From the NCBI RefSeq assembly GCF_900163645.1, contig NZ_FUKM01000057.1:529226-593225 (forward strand): a stretch of DNA of 64,000 nt, given 5' to 3'. This document shows positions 45,793 to 54,845 of the stretch, one piece after another. How positions within the stretch are numbered: position 1 is the stretch's first letter; each line of letters begins with the position of its first letter. A model generated the notes under the pieces. The model ran no database searches. It saw only the letters and a list, made by a program, of their open reading frames with translations, and was not told the origin of the DNA. A program made the translations under genes and the position numbers. The stretch is from Halomonas citrativorans. GTDB lineage: Bacteria; Pseudomonadota; Gammaproteobacteria; Pseudomonadales; Halomonadaceae.

Positions 45793-46482
45793 ATGAATGC
45801 GCATACGCTGGCGCTGACCTGCGCCATTGGGGCTGGGTGGTTAAGCTTTAATACGTTGGTGATCGTAGGCTATTGCTTTGTGTGTAAAAGGGAGGCGCTG
45901 GGGCTGGGAGAGCGGAATAGCTTTTGGCTAACGGTTGCGGGTAAACGTGATAAAACATCAGCGGTTCCCTCTGCGATTCCCCCACGCTCACCGTCTGGCC
46001 AAAAGCCTATAGAAGAACGTGTGCCCATGGACTTGCCTGAGCAAGAAGAGCAGTTCCTGGAGGAGCCCATTGGCAAGCCTGAAGAGGTACCTACGCATGT
46101 ATTTTACGTAATGTTCCAACAGCCGAGCATTGAGCTTAATCAGAAGGTGCAATTAGTCCTGGATAAATGGGACGCTTACTTCGATGCAGAGTTGAAAATT
46201 TATGTGGCATTGGGCGTTACCCCACAAAACCCCTTACGTATTGCCAATGCGTATCCGCCTGGCTTGATGCCTACAGAAGAGGTGTTCCAACAAGAGGACC
46301 ACCTGCTGGGCGGGGTCAGCATTATCCTCAATAAGCCCAAGCGCAAACGTGGCTTTGACAAGGTACAATTGGGCAAAATGGTGGAATTGAGTGAAGAACT
46401 AGCCGCGTTAGGTGGGGCCTTGCTTGATGAAGAGCGCCAGCCAGCCTCGCGTAAAACCTTCAGGGATATTACTGGCGGTTAA
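45793..46482 (+). CDS. Membrane-anchored protein with a ZipA-like C-terminal domain
   Basis: This 229-residue protein has an N-terminal transmembrane helix (about 6-30), a Pro/Glu-rich linker (about 55-105) and a C-terminal globular domain (about 108-229). The order and the closing segments GVSIILNKPK, LGGALLDEERQPASRKTFRDI resemble ZipA, whose C-terminal domain binds FtsZ. It lacks the last part of a typical ZipA and lies far from usual zipA neighbours, so it may be a paralogue. ATG 45793 has no strong ribosome site. The assignment rests on remembered similarity only. Confidence 0.5.
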   Translation: MNAHTLALTCAIGAGWLSFNTLVIVGYCFVCKREALGLGERNSFWLTVAGKRDKTSAVPSAIPPRSPSGQKPIEERVPMDLPEQEEQFLEEPIGKPEEVPTHVFYVMFQQPSIELNQKVQLVLDKWDAYFDAELKIYVALGVTPQNPLRIANAYPPGLMPTEEVFQQEDHLLGGVSIILNKPKRKRGFDKVQLGKMVELSEELAALGGALLDEERQPASRKTFRDITGG

Positions 46483-46729
46483 TGCCCGTTATGGCTGCGC
46501 TATTAAGCGTGGTGGTAATTTGTAGCTACCTTTCTGTTAGCGCCCGCTATCAAACACATAGCGTAGGTCGGTTTCGCTGGCCGAACTCTAATAACCTCAA
46601 TGCATAAAAACTATTTTTAATATTCTTTTTTGTGTTTATGATGTGCGTATAACGGCTACGCTGTCTTTGCGCCTGCCACGCCTATACTCTGCAAAAGGCA
46701 AACGATCTTTGCCGATGAGGATGCTTCTG

Positions 46730-47506
46730 ATGACTCGATCACGTCGTTTAAACACGTTAGTCGCCGCGCTTACCTTCAGTGTGGCAGGTGGTTTTGCTGC
46801 GGTTCAGGCCCAAGCAGATACTCTGCGAGTGGGCATGTCGGGCGGCTATTTCCCGTTTACCTTTGTGGAGCGTAACGAACTCAAGGGCTTTGAGGTCGAT
46901 GTCATGAACGCGGTGGGGGAGATTACCGGTGATGATGTCGAGTTTGTCACGGCGAGTTTTTCGGGGCTAGCGGGCATGCTGGATTCCGGGCGTATCGACA
47001 CTATTGCCAACCAGATTACGATTACGCCGGAGCGTGAAGCCAAGTATGTATTTACGGCGCCCTATGTGTATGACGGTGCGCAGGTCGTTGTCCGGGCGGG
47101 TAATGATTCTATTAACGGTGTTGAGGATCTTTCCGGTAAATCGGTTGCGGTTAATCTGGGCTCCAACTACGAGCAGTTGTTGCGCGAGCTGCCGAACGCC
47201 GACGAAATTGATATCCGCACCTACGAATCCAACGTAGAGCAGGACGTAGCATTGGGGCGCACCAATGCCTTTATTATGGACCGCGTTAGTGCGACTCAGG
47301 TGATTAAGGAGCGCGGTTTGCCGCTGGAACTGGCAGGCCAACCCTTCACGGTTATCGAGAATGCGCTGCCGTTTCGTGACAACGAGGCAGGCAATGCCCA
47401 GCGCGACCGTGTGGATGAAGCGCTAACTGAGCTTCGCGATAACGGCACGCTGCGTGAAATTTCCGAAAAATGGTTTGATACCGATATCACGCAGCAGCCG
47501 GAATAA
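46730..47506 (+). CDS. Polar amino-acid (cystine-type) ABC transporter binding protein
   Basis: This protein of about 258 residues is periplasmic, with a signal peptide (about 1-28, AAVQAQA). The family 3 solute-binding fold shows GYFPFTF...LKGFEVDVMNAVGE, ITPEREAKYVFTAPY and GKSVAVNLGSNYEQ. The last segment resembles cystine-binding proteins, but other polar amino acids are possible. Several upstream ATGs exist; that at 46730 has GAGG nine bases before it. A strong hairpin separates it from the permease and ATPase genes. Confidence 0.87.
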   Translation: MTRSRRLNTLVAALTFSVAGGFAAVQAQADTLRVGMSGGYFPFTFVERNELKGFEVDVMNAVGEITGDDVEFVTASFSGLAGMLDSGRIDTIANQITITPEREAKYVFTAPYVYDGAQVVVRAGNDSINGVEDLSGKSVAVNLGSNYEQLLRELPNADEIDIRTYESNVEQDVALGRTNAFIMDRVSATQVIKERGLPLELAGQPFTVIENALPFRDNEAGNAQRDRVDEALTELRDNGTLREISEKWFDTDITQQPE

Positions 47507-47540
47507 CCGCTACGCTGTAAACGGAAGCCTGTATTGAACG

Positions 47541-47567
47541 CGGCCGTGGATAATCCACGGCCGTTTT
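47541..47567 (+). terminator. Hairpin between the binding-protein and permease genes
   Basis: A perfect 10-bp stem (CGGCCGTGGA/TCCACGGCCG) with a three-base loop is followed by TTTT. It lies 35 bases after the binding-protein stop and 20 bases before the permease start. Partial termination here would give more binding protein than membrane components. Confidence 0.75.
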
Positions 47568-47586
47568 GCTTATAAGCGATGCCGAC

Positions 47587-48255
47587 ATGCTAAACCTGGA
47601 TTATATGTGGGGGCTGTTACCGGTCCTTCTAAGCTATGTGCCGCTCACGCTTGAAATGGCGACCATCGCCATGTTGCTGGCGCTGGTGCTTGCCTGTTTT
47701 CTGGCCGTGATTCGCGTGACCCGTGTGCCGGTGTTGAACGGCTTTTCGCTGCTGTTTATCTCGTTTTTCCGCGGTACACCGCTGCTGGTTCAGCTCTTTC
47801 TGTTCTATTACGGGTTGCCCCAACTGGTGGAGGCGTTGGTGTCGATTAACGGCATAACCGCCGCTGTCATGGGCCTGACGCTGCACTTTTCCGCTTATAT
47901 GGCTGAGTCTATTCGGGCGGCCATTGTGGGGATTGACCGCAGCCAGACAGAAGCGGCGCTCTCTATCGGTATGACGCAGTCGCAGCTAATGCGACGTATT
48001 ATTCTCCCCCAGGCGACCCGCGTGGCGACGCCCACATTGATGAACTACTTCATTGATATCATCAAGGCGACGTCGCTGGCCTTTACGTTGGGCGTCACAG
48101 AATTGATGGGAGCCACACAAAAAGAGGCCGCCAGTAGCTTTCTCTATCTGGAGGCTTTTTTACTCGCGGCGATGATTTACTGGGTAATAGTAGAAATTCT
48201 CTCCTGGGGGCAGCGTCGCCTGGAAATTTACCTGAATAAGGCGTACCAACGATGA
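47587..48255 (+). CDS. Polar amino-acid ABC transporter permease
   Basis: This inner-membrane protein of about 222 residues has around five hydrophobic segments. The HisM/GlnP-type signature FRGTPLLVQLFLFYYGLP is at about 60-77. The ATPase-contact loop (AALSIGMTQSQLMRRIILPQA) is present. It overlaps the ATPase gene by four bases (ATGA). A TTG at 47566 would add seven residues but lies in the hairpin tail. Confidence 0.9.
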   Translation: MLNLDYMWGLLPVLLSYVPLTLEMATIAMLLALVLACFLAVIRVTRVPVLNGFSLLFISFFRGTPLLVQLFLFYYGLPQLVEALVSINGITAAVMGLTLHFSAYMAESIRAAIVGIDRSQTEAALSIGMTQSQLMRRIILPQATRVATPTLMNYFIDIIKATSLAFTLGVTELMGATQKEAASSFLYLEAFLLAAMIYWVIVEILSWGQRRLEIYLNKAYQR

Positions 48256-49007
48256 TCTCGCTTGAGGCCGTTACCAAGCGCTTTGGTAAGCAAGATGTAT
48301 TCACCGACATTGATTTGTCGCTTGAGCGGGGCGAGATTATTGTCATCATTGGCCCCTCAGGCACGGGTAAGTCAACGCTATTACGCTGCATTAACTTTCT
48401 AGAGCGGCCTGAGTCTGGGCGTATTACCGTCGGCGATATACGCGTGGATGCGCAGCAGGCGAGCCGTGCTGATATTTTAAAGCTGCGTCGGCGTACCGCG
48501 TTTGTTTTTCAAAACTATGGTTTGTTTGCCAACAAAACGGCGCTTGAGAATATCAGCGAGGGCATGATCGTTGTTGATAAAATTCCCAAGGAAAAGGCCC
48601 ATGCCCGCGCCCGAGAAATCCTTGAGCGGATAGGGCTTTCAGATAAAGCCGATGCTTACCCGGCGGCGCTTTCTGGCGGACAGCAGCAGCGTATCGGCAT
48701 TGGCCGAGCCATGGCCGCGAACGCCGATGTCATTCTGTTTGATGAGCCTACGTCATCGTTGGACCCGCAATGGGTGGAGGAAGTGCTGAGCCTGATGAAG
48801 CAGCTTGCCGCCGAGCAGCAAACCATGATTATCGTTACCCACGAGATGCAGTTTGCCCGTGACGTAGCGGATCGCGTGATATTTATGGATGAAGGGCAAA
48901 TTATTGAACAAGCACCGCCCGAGGAGCTGTTCACCGCCCCCAAGGACCCGCGCACGCAGCATTTTCTGCGCAAAATTCTTGCCCCAACGGGCCAGCCGCT
49001 GCCTTAA
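48252..49007 (+). CDS. Polar amino-acid ABC transporter ATP-binding protein
   Basis: This 251-residue ATPase is of the HisP/GlnQ class. It has Walker A GPSGTGKST, Q-loop FVFQNYGLF, signature LSGGQQQRIGIGRA, Walker B VILFDEPTSSLD and the switch region VTHEMQFARDVADR. It is coupled to the upstream permease gene and completes the importer. Confidence 0.93.
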   Translation: MISLEAVTKRFGKQDVFTDIDLSLERGEIIVIIGPSGTGKSTLLRCINFLERPESGRITVGDIRVDAQQASRADILKLRRRTAFVFQNYGLFANKTALENISEGMIVVDKIPKEKAHARAREILERIGLSDKADAYPAALSGGQQQRIGIGRAMAANADVILFDEPTSSLDPQWVEEVLSLMKQLAAEQQTMIIVTHEMQFARDVADRVIFMDEGQIIEQAPPEELFTAPKDPRTQHFLRKILAPTGQPLP

Positions 49008-49081
49008 CAGCATGTTGTTATTGGCAACTGCTAGTCGGCAGCTTGCGGGTTGAGGCATCGCTTGTGCTTTATGTCGACATT

Positions 49082-49155
49082 AACCACGTATTAATGTGTG
49101 CTTTTCGTACCCATGGTATTCTTGGTGGACACAAATAGCGCTTTTTAACGTGGTT
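49082..49155. promoter_or_regulatory. Inverted-repeat pair upstream of the AbiE operon
   Basis: AACCACGT (49082-49089) is repeated in inverted orientation as ACGTGGTT (49148-49155), flanking the likely promoter of the antitoxin gene. AbiEi antitoxins are known to repress their own operons by binding inverted repeats. The assignment is an inference. Confidence 0.35.
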
Positions 49156-49176
49156 TCTGTAGCCCAAGGGGGTGAG

Positions 49177-49713
49177 GTGAAACAAAGCGAAGCGATCAAA
49201 CGTCTTGCTGAGTTCGACCAGCGCGAGCGTTATGTCTTTGCTGCACGAGACATGTCGAAAGTGCTTCATGATGATACGCCCCGTAGCCGAGAGGCCACAC
49301 TGAAACGCTTGGTTAGCGCGGGCATTCTGGAGCGCCCATCCAAGGGTGTGTATTTGTATGCGTTGTCGAAGAACAGAGGCCCGGATACCCTGGAGCTGAT
49401 TGCCAAGACACTACGCAGGGGGGAATATAGTTACATCAGCCTTGAGTCTGCTCTATCAGAGTATGGCGTGATCTCCCAAATCCCGGTCGGCCGACTAACG
49501 GTGATGACCACCGGCCGTAAAGGCGAATATAGAACACCGTATGGGGTCATTGAGTTCACTCATACAAAGCGTCCGATATCGGATATTTTATCTGTTATCA
49601 AGGATCGCGGGCGCCCTTTAAAGGTTGCAACTAAGCAGGCGGCACTTCGGGATCTTAAGCGCGTTGGTCGCAACACCCACCTGATTGATAAGGGGGATGC
49701 ACATGATGATTGA
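49177..49713 (+). CDS. abiEi: AbiEi-type antitoxin (type IV toxin-antitoxin)
   Basis: This protein of about 178 residues has an N-terminal winged helix (about 1-60; SREATLKRLVSAGILERPSKGVYLY) and a C-terminal antitoxin region, as in AbiEi. It should repress the operon and counter the toxin without direct binding (type IV). GTG 49177 follows AAGGGGGTGAG; the open frame extends upstream to 49096 without a clear site. It overlaps the toxin gene by 11 bases. Confidence 0.82.
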   Translation: MKQSEAIKRLAEFDQRERYVFAARDMSKVLHDDTPRSREATLKRLVSAGILERPSKGVYLYALSKNRGPDTLELIAKTLRRGEYSYISLESALSEYGVISQIPVGRLTVMTTGRKGEYRTPYGVIEFTHTKRPISDILSVIKDRGRPLKVATKQAALRDLKRVGRNTHLIDKGDAHDD

Positions 49714-50626
49714 GTCTGTTGATTTCAAATCCCTGGTAGATCAAGTAATGCAAGATGCAGCGTTAGGGCATATGCGGCCGGTTATCGAAAAGGAGCTGCT
49801 GCATTACGACCTGTTGTATGCGCTGGATAAAGAAAGCATGCTCGACGGCCTGACTTTTCAGGGCGGTACATCGCTGAGGTTGTGCTATGGAGGCAGTCGC
49901 TTCAGCGAAGACTTGGATTTTGCTGGCGGTGTAGACTTCACTTCCCGAAAGCTGGCGGATATGAAAATTTGCCTTGAGGACTACCTTTCCAAAAGGTATG
50001 GACTGGAAATAACGGTTAAAGAACCGGCGTCCCTAAAACAAGATCCAATGTACGCTGAGTTGAAGATCGACAAATGGCAAATTGGAATTACTACTTCTCC
50101 CGATCGTCGAGACTTACCCAAACAGAGAGTCAAACTGGAAGTAGCTAACATTCCTGCGCATACCAAAACAGCGCGGCCACTGGTCCGAAACTATGAATTC
50201 CTGCCTGATGGCTATGAAGACCTTCTCATCATGGTGGAAACACGTGATGAGATAATGGCAGACAAGCTATTTTCACTGCCAGCAACCGAAAGGTACGTTC
50301 GCAACCGTGATATCTGGGATCTAGCCTGGCTGGCACAGCGAGGAGCCGAGGTGGACAGTGAACTGGTAAAACAAAAAATGGTGGACTACCGGCTGGACGA
50401 TTACCCGGTTAGATTGGATAAGATGCTTGCCAGGATACCGGGCATCATTGCCGGGAAAAGCTTCCATGATGAGATGAAGCGATTTCTTCCAGCGGACGTC
50501 TATGAACGTACGCTCGGACAAGACAAATTTCAGACTTACCTGACCGCTACCTTAACGGATCAACTGATAACCGTTAAGACAGCCTTAGGCCTTGAGCAAT
50601 CAGCAGAGCCATCTTTCCGGATGTAA
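49703..50626 (+). CDS. abiEii: AbiEii-type nucleotidyltransferase toxin
   Basis: This protein of about 307 residues has the nucleotidyltransferase signature FQGGTSLRLCYGGSRFSEDLDF (GGTSL plus Ser-x-Asp-Leu-Asp) near its N-terminus. Related toxins modify nucleic acids such as tRNA ends and block growth on phage infection. The catalytic Asp pair appears intact. Start choice among ATG 49697, 49703 and 49706 is open; 49703 lies six bases after AGGGGG. It forms a toxin-antitoxin pair with the preceding gene. Confidence 0.85.
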   Translation: MMIESVDFKSLVDQVMQDAALGHMRPVIEKELLHYDLLYALDKESMLDGLTFQGGTSLRLCYGGSRFSEDLDFAGGVDFTSRKLADMKICLEDYLSKRYGLEITVKEPASLKQDPMYAELKIDKWQIGITTSPDRRDLPKQRVKLEVANIPAHTKTARPLVRNYEFLPDGYEDLLIMVETRDEIMADKLFSLPATERYVRNRDIWDLAWLAQRGAEVDSELVKQKMVDYRLDDYPVRLDKMLARIPGIIAGKSFHDEMKRFLPADVYERTLGQDKFQTYLTATLTDQLITVKTALGLEQSAEPSFRM

Positions 50627-50739
50627 TGATTGCGTGATGTAGCACTGTTTTAAACGTCATGGTTTCTCAGGTGTAGGCGCTTTTCAGCGGTTCACTGCTG
50701 CCCGTCGTGGGCAGCGGATCACTAACCGATGAGCATTGA

Positions 50740-52176
50740 TTACATCACCGGGCTGAAAATGGTGGCAACGTTATCGCCGATGCGGCGTAACAACGAGCGA
50801 TGAATGACCTTGTCGGGTGCCACTTCATTGGCATCGGAAAGCCAGGCGTTTTGGCGTTCTCTAATGCTTTTCGCTATGTCGGGTGAGTGCAGTAGAATAT
50901 TATTCTCGAAATTAAGCTCTAGGCTACGCCGGTCCATGTTCGCCGAGCCTACTAGCGCCACCGCTTCATCCACCACCAGTGTTTTTGCATGTAAAAGGCC
51001 ACCACGAAATTCAAAAATCTTCACGCCAGCGGCAACAAGCTGTGCATAGTAGGCTTTGCTGATGGCGCCCACCACGAAGGAGTCGTTGCGCTGGGGCAGG
51101 ATGAGCGTGGTCTGAACGCCGCGCCTGGCGCATCCAATCAGCGCCGAAAGCAGCGAGGCGTCCGGAACGAAGTAGGGGTTCGAAATGACTACTTCATGCT
51201 GGGCGCAGTGCAGAAGGCTGGAAAACACATCCGACATGGCGCCTTTAGGTGACAAGGGGCCTGTGCCAAAGGCGATAGCCGCACTTCCATTGGCCACGGC
51301 TTCCGTGCTGCTGGCTTGCCACTGGACATCGAGATGCTCGTTGGATTCGATCAGCCAGTTAGCCGCAAACAGCAGTTGGCTTTGCATCACCACTGGCCCC
51401 TCGAAACGCAGCATGATATCCACCCAGGGCGCATACTTCGCCTTGACACGAAACTCTGGGTCGGCGCAGTTCTGACTTCCGCAGTAGGTTAGTCGGTTAT
51501 CCACAACGACGATCTTGCGATGGTTTCTAAGATCCGCGCGGCTGCCAAGCAGTGCGTCAAGCCCAAAAGAGACCTTAAGCGATACGCACAGTTGAACACC
51601 GGCGGCTTTCATTGCGGCCCAGTGCTCCGAACGGGTAAGCGCTCGCGAACCAATGCCGTCGACAATGATTCGACATGTCACGCCACGTTCAGCCGCGCGC
51701 TTAACGGCTTCTGCAATCTTGAGCCCGTTGTTGTCAGTAAGCCAAATATAAAAGGAGATATGAATGCTCTCCTTGGCGGCATCGAAATCTTCCACCATCG
51801 CGTTGATCGCTGCATTGGAGTCGGCGGTTAGCGTGGCGGTGTTGTGATCCGTGACACCGCTATGCGCCAGATGCTCACAGGCGCGAAAGGCGGGCCGAAA
51901 ACGGTCTGGTACATTCTCCAGAGCCGATGTTTTCCCTACGTTATAGGCTTTTACCAACCGTGTGACGGTGCCAATTGCTTTGCGTCGTGACCGGTGCGAT
52001 ATCCAGGGTTCGCCAAGTAGCAGGTAAGCAATGATGCCTAAACCAGGTAGAAACGAGAGAATCAATATCCATGCGGCTCGGGAGGCGGGCTCTTTTCCCT
52101 CAACCGTCAGCACGCGGATCACCAAGGCGGCGTAGGCCAGCATATGAACGGCAAACCAAAGAGAAAAATCCGACAT
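50740..52176 (-). CDS. cls: Cardiolipin synthase
   Basis: This membrane enzyme of about 478 residues joins two phosphatidylglycerol molecules to make cardiolipin. Two N-terminal hydrophobic segments (about 5-60) precede two phospholipase-D HKD motifs: NHRKIVVVD (about 218) and HAKTLVVD (about 394). MSDFSLWF at 52176 resembles ClsA starts; a reading from 52257 would add 27 residues of atypical character. Cardiolipin commonly increases at high salinity, in keeping with a halophile. Confidence 0.92.
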   Translation of the reverse strand: MSDFSLWFAVHMLAYAALVIRVLTVEGKEPASRAAWILILSFLPGLGIIAYLLLGEPWISHRSRRKAIGTVTRLVKAYNVGKTSALENVPDRFRPAFRACEHLAHSGVTDHNTATLTADSNAAINAMVEDFDAAKESIHISFYIWLTDNNGLKIAEAVKRAAERGVTCRIIVDGIGSRALTRSEHWAAMKAAGVQLCVSLKVSFGLDALLGSRADLRNHRKIVVVDNRLTYCGSQNCADPEFRVKAKYAPWVDIMLRFEGPVVMQSQLLFAANWLIESNEHLDVQWQASSTEAVANGSAAIAFGTGPLSPKGAMSDVFSSLLHCAQHEVVISNPYFVPDASLLSALIGCARRGVQTTLILPQRNDSFVVGAISKAYYAQLVAAGVKIFEFRGGLLHAKTLVVDEAVALVGSANMDRRSLELNFENNILLHSPDIAKSIRERQNAWLSDANEVAPDKVIHRSLLRRIGDNVATIFSPVM

Positions 52177-52718
52177 AGTGAGTCCGTTTTTAATAGTGAA
52201 GTGGTTCGAAAGTCTGACTATACCTGAACGCCATAGGGGCACCCTATGAGTCGCCACGAGGGTTCAGTGCGGCTAAAGCAGGCCTCAGAGATAAACAAGC
52301 TAGCGGATCGGCCGCCAAAGAACGCCGCCGCAAACACCGATTTTTTTATATTTAATGGTAATAATGTAGAAGATGCTGGGCAAAGTCCATGTCGCTTCTT
52401 TTGAGAGTGTCTTGTGAGCCCTTCGGTTGGCCTGCTGATGCAATAAAACATTGACAACGTGTGGTAAGCAAGAATAGTGCGTGATAGACTACGCCATCCT
52501 CTCAGACAAGACCCGTGGGCGGGCAGGCAATTTGACTGCCGGTCACACTATTTGACAGAGCTTCGATTTTTTTGACAGAGCTTAAAGGCTTGTTAAATCA
52601 ATTGGTTGTTAAGGAAAGTCGCGTTATGGGCACCTTTTAGAGTGAACATGAGCGTGGCGAACACATAGTTAATCCGTTGCCGAATTTGCGGCAACCTTTA
52701 TTCTCCAAGGAGATACCT
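52177..52718. other. Intergenic region between cls and rpsT
   Basis: This 542-base region holds the divergent promoters of cls and rpsT. A 79-codon minus-strand frame at 52218-52457 shows no protein character or start signal. Three TTTGAC hexamers at exact 20-bp intervals (52531, 52551, 52571) lie before rpsT and are listed separately. Confidence 0.5.
52531..52583 (+). promoter_or_regulatory. Phased TTTGAC repeats upstream of rpsT
   Basis: TTTGAC begins at 52531, 52551 and 52571. The latter two are part of an identical 13-mer, TTTGACAGAGCTT. Each contains a -35-like TTGAC(A). The last could pair with a poor -10 near 52592, giving the rpsT promoter about 125 bases upstream of the gene. The 20-bp phasing could equally reflect a regulator site. 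Confidence 0.4.
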
Positions 52719-52985
52719 GTGGCGAACAGCAAGCAAGCACGCAAGCGCGCCCGCCAGGCCGAGACTCGTCGCGTCCTGAAAGCCAGCCAGCGCAGCATGG
52801 TCCGCACCTATATCAAGCGTGTGATCAAAGCGATCAACACCGGCGACCACGGCAAGGCGATGGAAGAGTTCAAGGTAATGCAGCCGGTCGTTGACCGTAT
52901 TGCTGATAAAGACGTGCTGTCCAAGAAGAAAGCAGCGCGCCTGAAAAGCCGTTTGAACAAGCGTATTAAGGCACTGGCGGCGTAA
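52719..52985 (+). CDS. rpsT: 30S ribosomal protein S20
   Basis: This 88-residue, very basic helical protein binds 16S rRNA in the small subunit. MANSKQARKRARQAETRR is the family start, encoded from GTG seven bases after AAGGAG; an upstream TTG at 52677 is not needed. In E. coli translation of this gene is autoregulated and starts from a non-ATG codon, and a non-ATG start is also present here. A strong terminator follows. Confidence 0.97.
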   Translation: MANSKQARKRARQAETRRVLKASQRSMVRTYIKRVIKAINTGDHGKAMEEFKVMQPVVDRIADKDVLSKKKAARLKSRLNKRIKALAA

Positions 52986-53006
52986 GCCGGCAGGCGCCAT
53001 AAAAAA

Positions 53007-53030
53007 AACCGGCTACGGCCGGTTTTTTTG
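53007..53030 (+). terminator. Intrinsic terminator after rpsT
   Basis: A 7-bp stem (AACCGGC/GCCGGTT) with a TACG (UNCG-type) tetraloop is preceded by an A-run and followed by seven T residues. It could work in both directions. Confidence 0.9.
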
Positions 53031-53083
53031 TGTCTGATGGTTTTATCTAATGACTCTATGATGGGTATTGGCCATCCGCGCCT

Positions 53084-54685
53084 ATGGATCCAAAAATGAC
53101 CTCAAACACGCCGCCGAATGAAACTTCCGCCGCGCCTGACGCACCGTTACGCCGTGGGCTAATGCGCTCGGGGCTAGTGGTTAGTTCCATGACCATGCTT
53201 TCCCGCGTGATGGGCCTGATCCGTGATGTAGTGGTGGCGACGCTTTTGGGCGCCGGGAATGGCGCGGATGCCTTTTTTGTCGCTTTTAAAATTCCTAATT
53301 TTTTACGTCGCCTGTTTGCTGAAGGTGCCTTTAACCAGGCCTTTGTGCCGGTGCTTTCCGAGTACTCGACCCAGCGCAGTAAGCAGGAAATTCGCGAGTT
53401 GCTCAACGCCGTAGCCGGTAGTTTAACCGCGCTATTGGCCTTGATTACCGCGCTTGCGATGCTGTGCGCGCCTTGGCTTATCTGGGTGTTTGCGCCCGGT
53501 TTTGGCAGTGACCCCGCCAAGCATGCCTTGACTGCCGATATGCTGCGCCTAACGTTTCCGTATTTGCTGCTGATCTCGCTCACGGCTTTTTCTGGCAGTG
53601 TGCTAAATACCTGGAACCGTTTTGCAGTGCCCGCCTTTACGCCGGTGTTGCTCAATCTGTCACTCATTGGCGCCGCGCTCTTTTTAATGCCGTTAATGGA
53701 TGAGCCCGCCATGGCGCTGGCGTGGGGCGTACTGATTGCAGGTGCTGCCCAGCTGATTTTCCAGGTGCCGTTTTTAATGCGTTTGGGCTTGATGCCCACG
53801 CCTTGGCCGAACTTCGCTCATGAAGGCGTTAAACGCATTTTAAAGCTGATGGGCCCGGCGTTGTTTGGGGTCTCGGTCTCGCAAATTAACCTGCTGCTGG
53901 ATACGGTGTTAGCGTCACTGCTGGTGGCGGGCAGTGTCTCCTGGCTTTACTACTCTGACCGCTTGGTAGAGCTGCCGCTCGGCGTCTTTGGCGTGGCGAT
54001 AGCAACGGTGATATTGCCCGCGCTTTCCAAGCGCCACGCTGAACAGTCAAAGGCACATTTTGCCGCCATGCTCGACTGGGCGATTCGGTTAGTACTTCTG
54101 TTGGGCCTGCCCGCCGCACTGGCGCTGGCGGTATTGGCCGAGCCGCTATTGATCACGCTATTTCACTATGGCGCAATGACCGACCACGATATTCAGATGG
54201 CCGCGATGAGCCTGCGTGCCTATGCCTTTGGCCTGGTCGCCTTTATGCTGATTAAGGTATTGGCGCCTGGTTTTTTTGCCCGCCAGGACACCAAAACGCC
54301 GGTGAAGGTGGGTATTATCGCCATGGTCGCTAATATGGTGTTCAACCTGATGTTGATTTGGCCGCTTGCCCATGCCGGGTTGGCGCTCGCCACGGCGCTG
54401 TCGGCATTTTTGAATGCGGGTATGCTGGGGGTGTTGCTGTATAGGCAGGGCGTGCTGGTTTTTCAGCCGGGCTGGGGCCGGTACGCGGTGCAACTACTGG
54501 GCGGTAGCGGTTTGATGTGTGTCGCGCTTTATATGGTGTCGCCAGAGTGGCACGCTTGGCTTGCGTTTAGCCTGTGGCAGCGTGTTGCCTGGGTGGCCGG
54601 GCTGGTAGGTTTGGGTGGCGGAATTTATGTTGCCTGGCTTGTCGCGCTGGGCCTGCGGCCACGGCATTTTAAAATGCAGAGCTAA
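53084..54685 (+). CDS. murJ: Lipid II flippase MurJ
   Basis: This 533-residue inner-membrane protein has about 14 hydrophobic segments and flips lipid II for peptidoglycan synthesis. The segments RRGLMRSGLVVSSMTMLSRV, ADAFFVAFKIPNFLRRLFAE and FNQAFVPVLSEY are characteristic. The start could be ATG 53084 or 53096. It lies before ribF-ileS-lspA, as in many gammaproteobacteria. Confidence 0.94.
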   Translation: MDPKMTSNTPPNETSAAPDAPLRRGLMRSGLVVSSMTMLSRVMGLIRDVVVATLLGAGNGADAFFVAFKIPNFLRRLFAEGAFNQAFVPVLSEYSTQRSKQEIRELLNAVAGSLTALLALITALAMLCAPWLIWVFAPGFGSDPAKHALTADMLRLTFPYLLLISLTAFSGSVLNTWNRFAVPAFTPVLLNLSLIGAALFLMPLMDEPAMALAWGVLIAGAAQLIFQVPFLMRLGLMPTPWPNFAHEGVKRILKLMGPALFGVSVSQINLLLDTVLASLLVAGSVSWLYYSDRLVELPLGVFGVAIATVILPALSKRHAEQSKAHFAAMLDWAIRLVLLLGLPAALALAVLAEPLLITLFHYGAMTDHDIQMAAMSLRAYAFGLVAFMLIKVLAPGFFARQDTKTPVKVGIIAMVANMVFNLMLIWPLAHAGLALATALSAFLNAGMLGVLLYRQGVLVFQPGWGRYAVQLLGGSGLMCVALYMVSPEWHAWLAFSLWQRVAWVAGLVGLGGGIYVAWLVALGLRPRHFKMQS

Positions 54686-54769
54686 GCTGTACAGCGGCAA
54701 TGCGTGGCCGAACGCTTAAAAGCCACGTTGAATCGGCAGAGAGTTAGACATATATCACGGTAGGTTCGC

Positions 54770-54775
54770 TATAAT
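54770..54775 (+). promoter_or_regulatory. Candidate -10 element of the ribF operon
   Basis: A perfect TATAAT lies about 70 bases before the ribF ATG. The -35 region is weak (TTAGAC with a 20-base spacer), so the promoter is only tentative. Confidence 0.4.
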
Positions 54776-54845
54776 CAGAGCTTTTTAAGCTTCGCCCAAA
54801 CCCAACACGGCTTGGGAGCGGCAAATTATTAACGGCTGAGGTGCC

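Noticed and set aside
52218..52457. 79-codon minus-strand frame upstream of cls
   Set aside because: Lies in the cls promoter region and lacks start signals or protein character.
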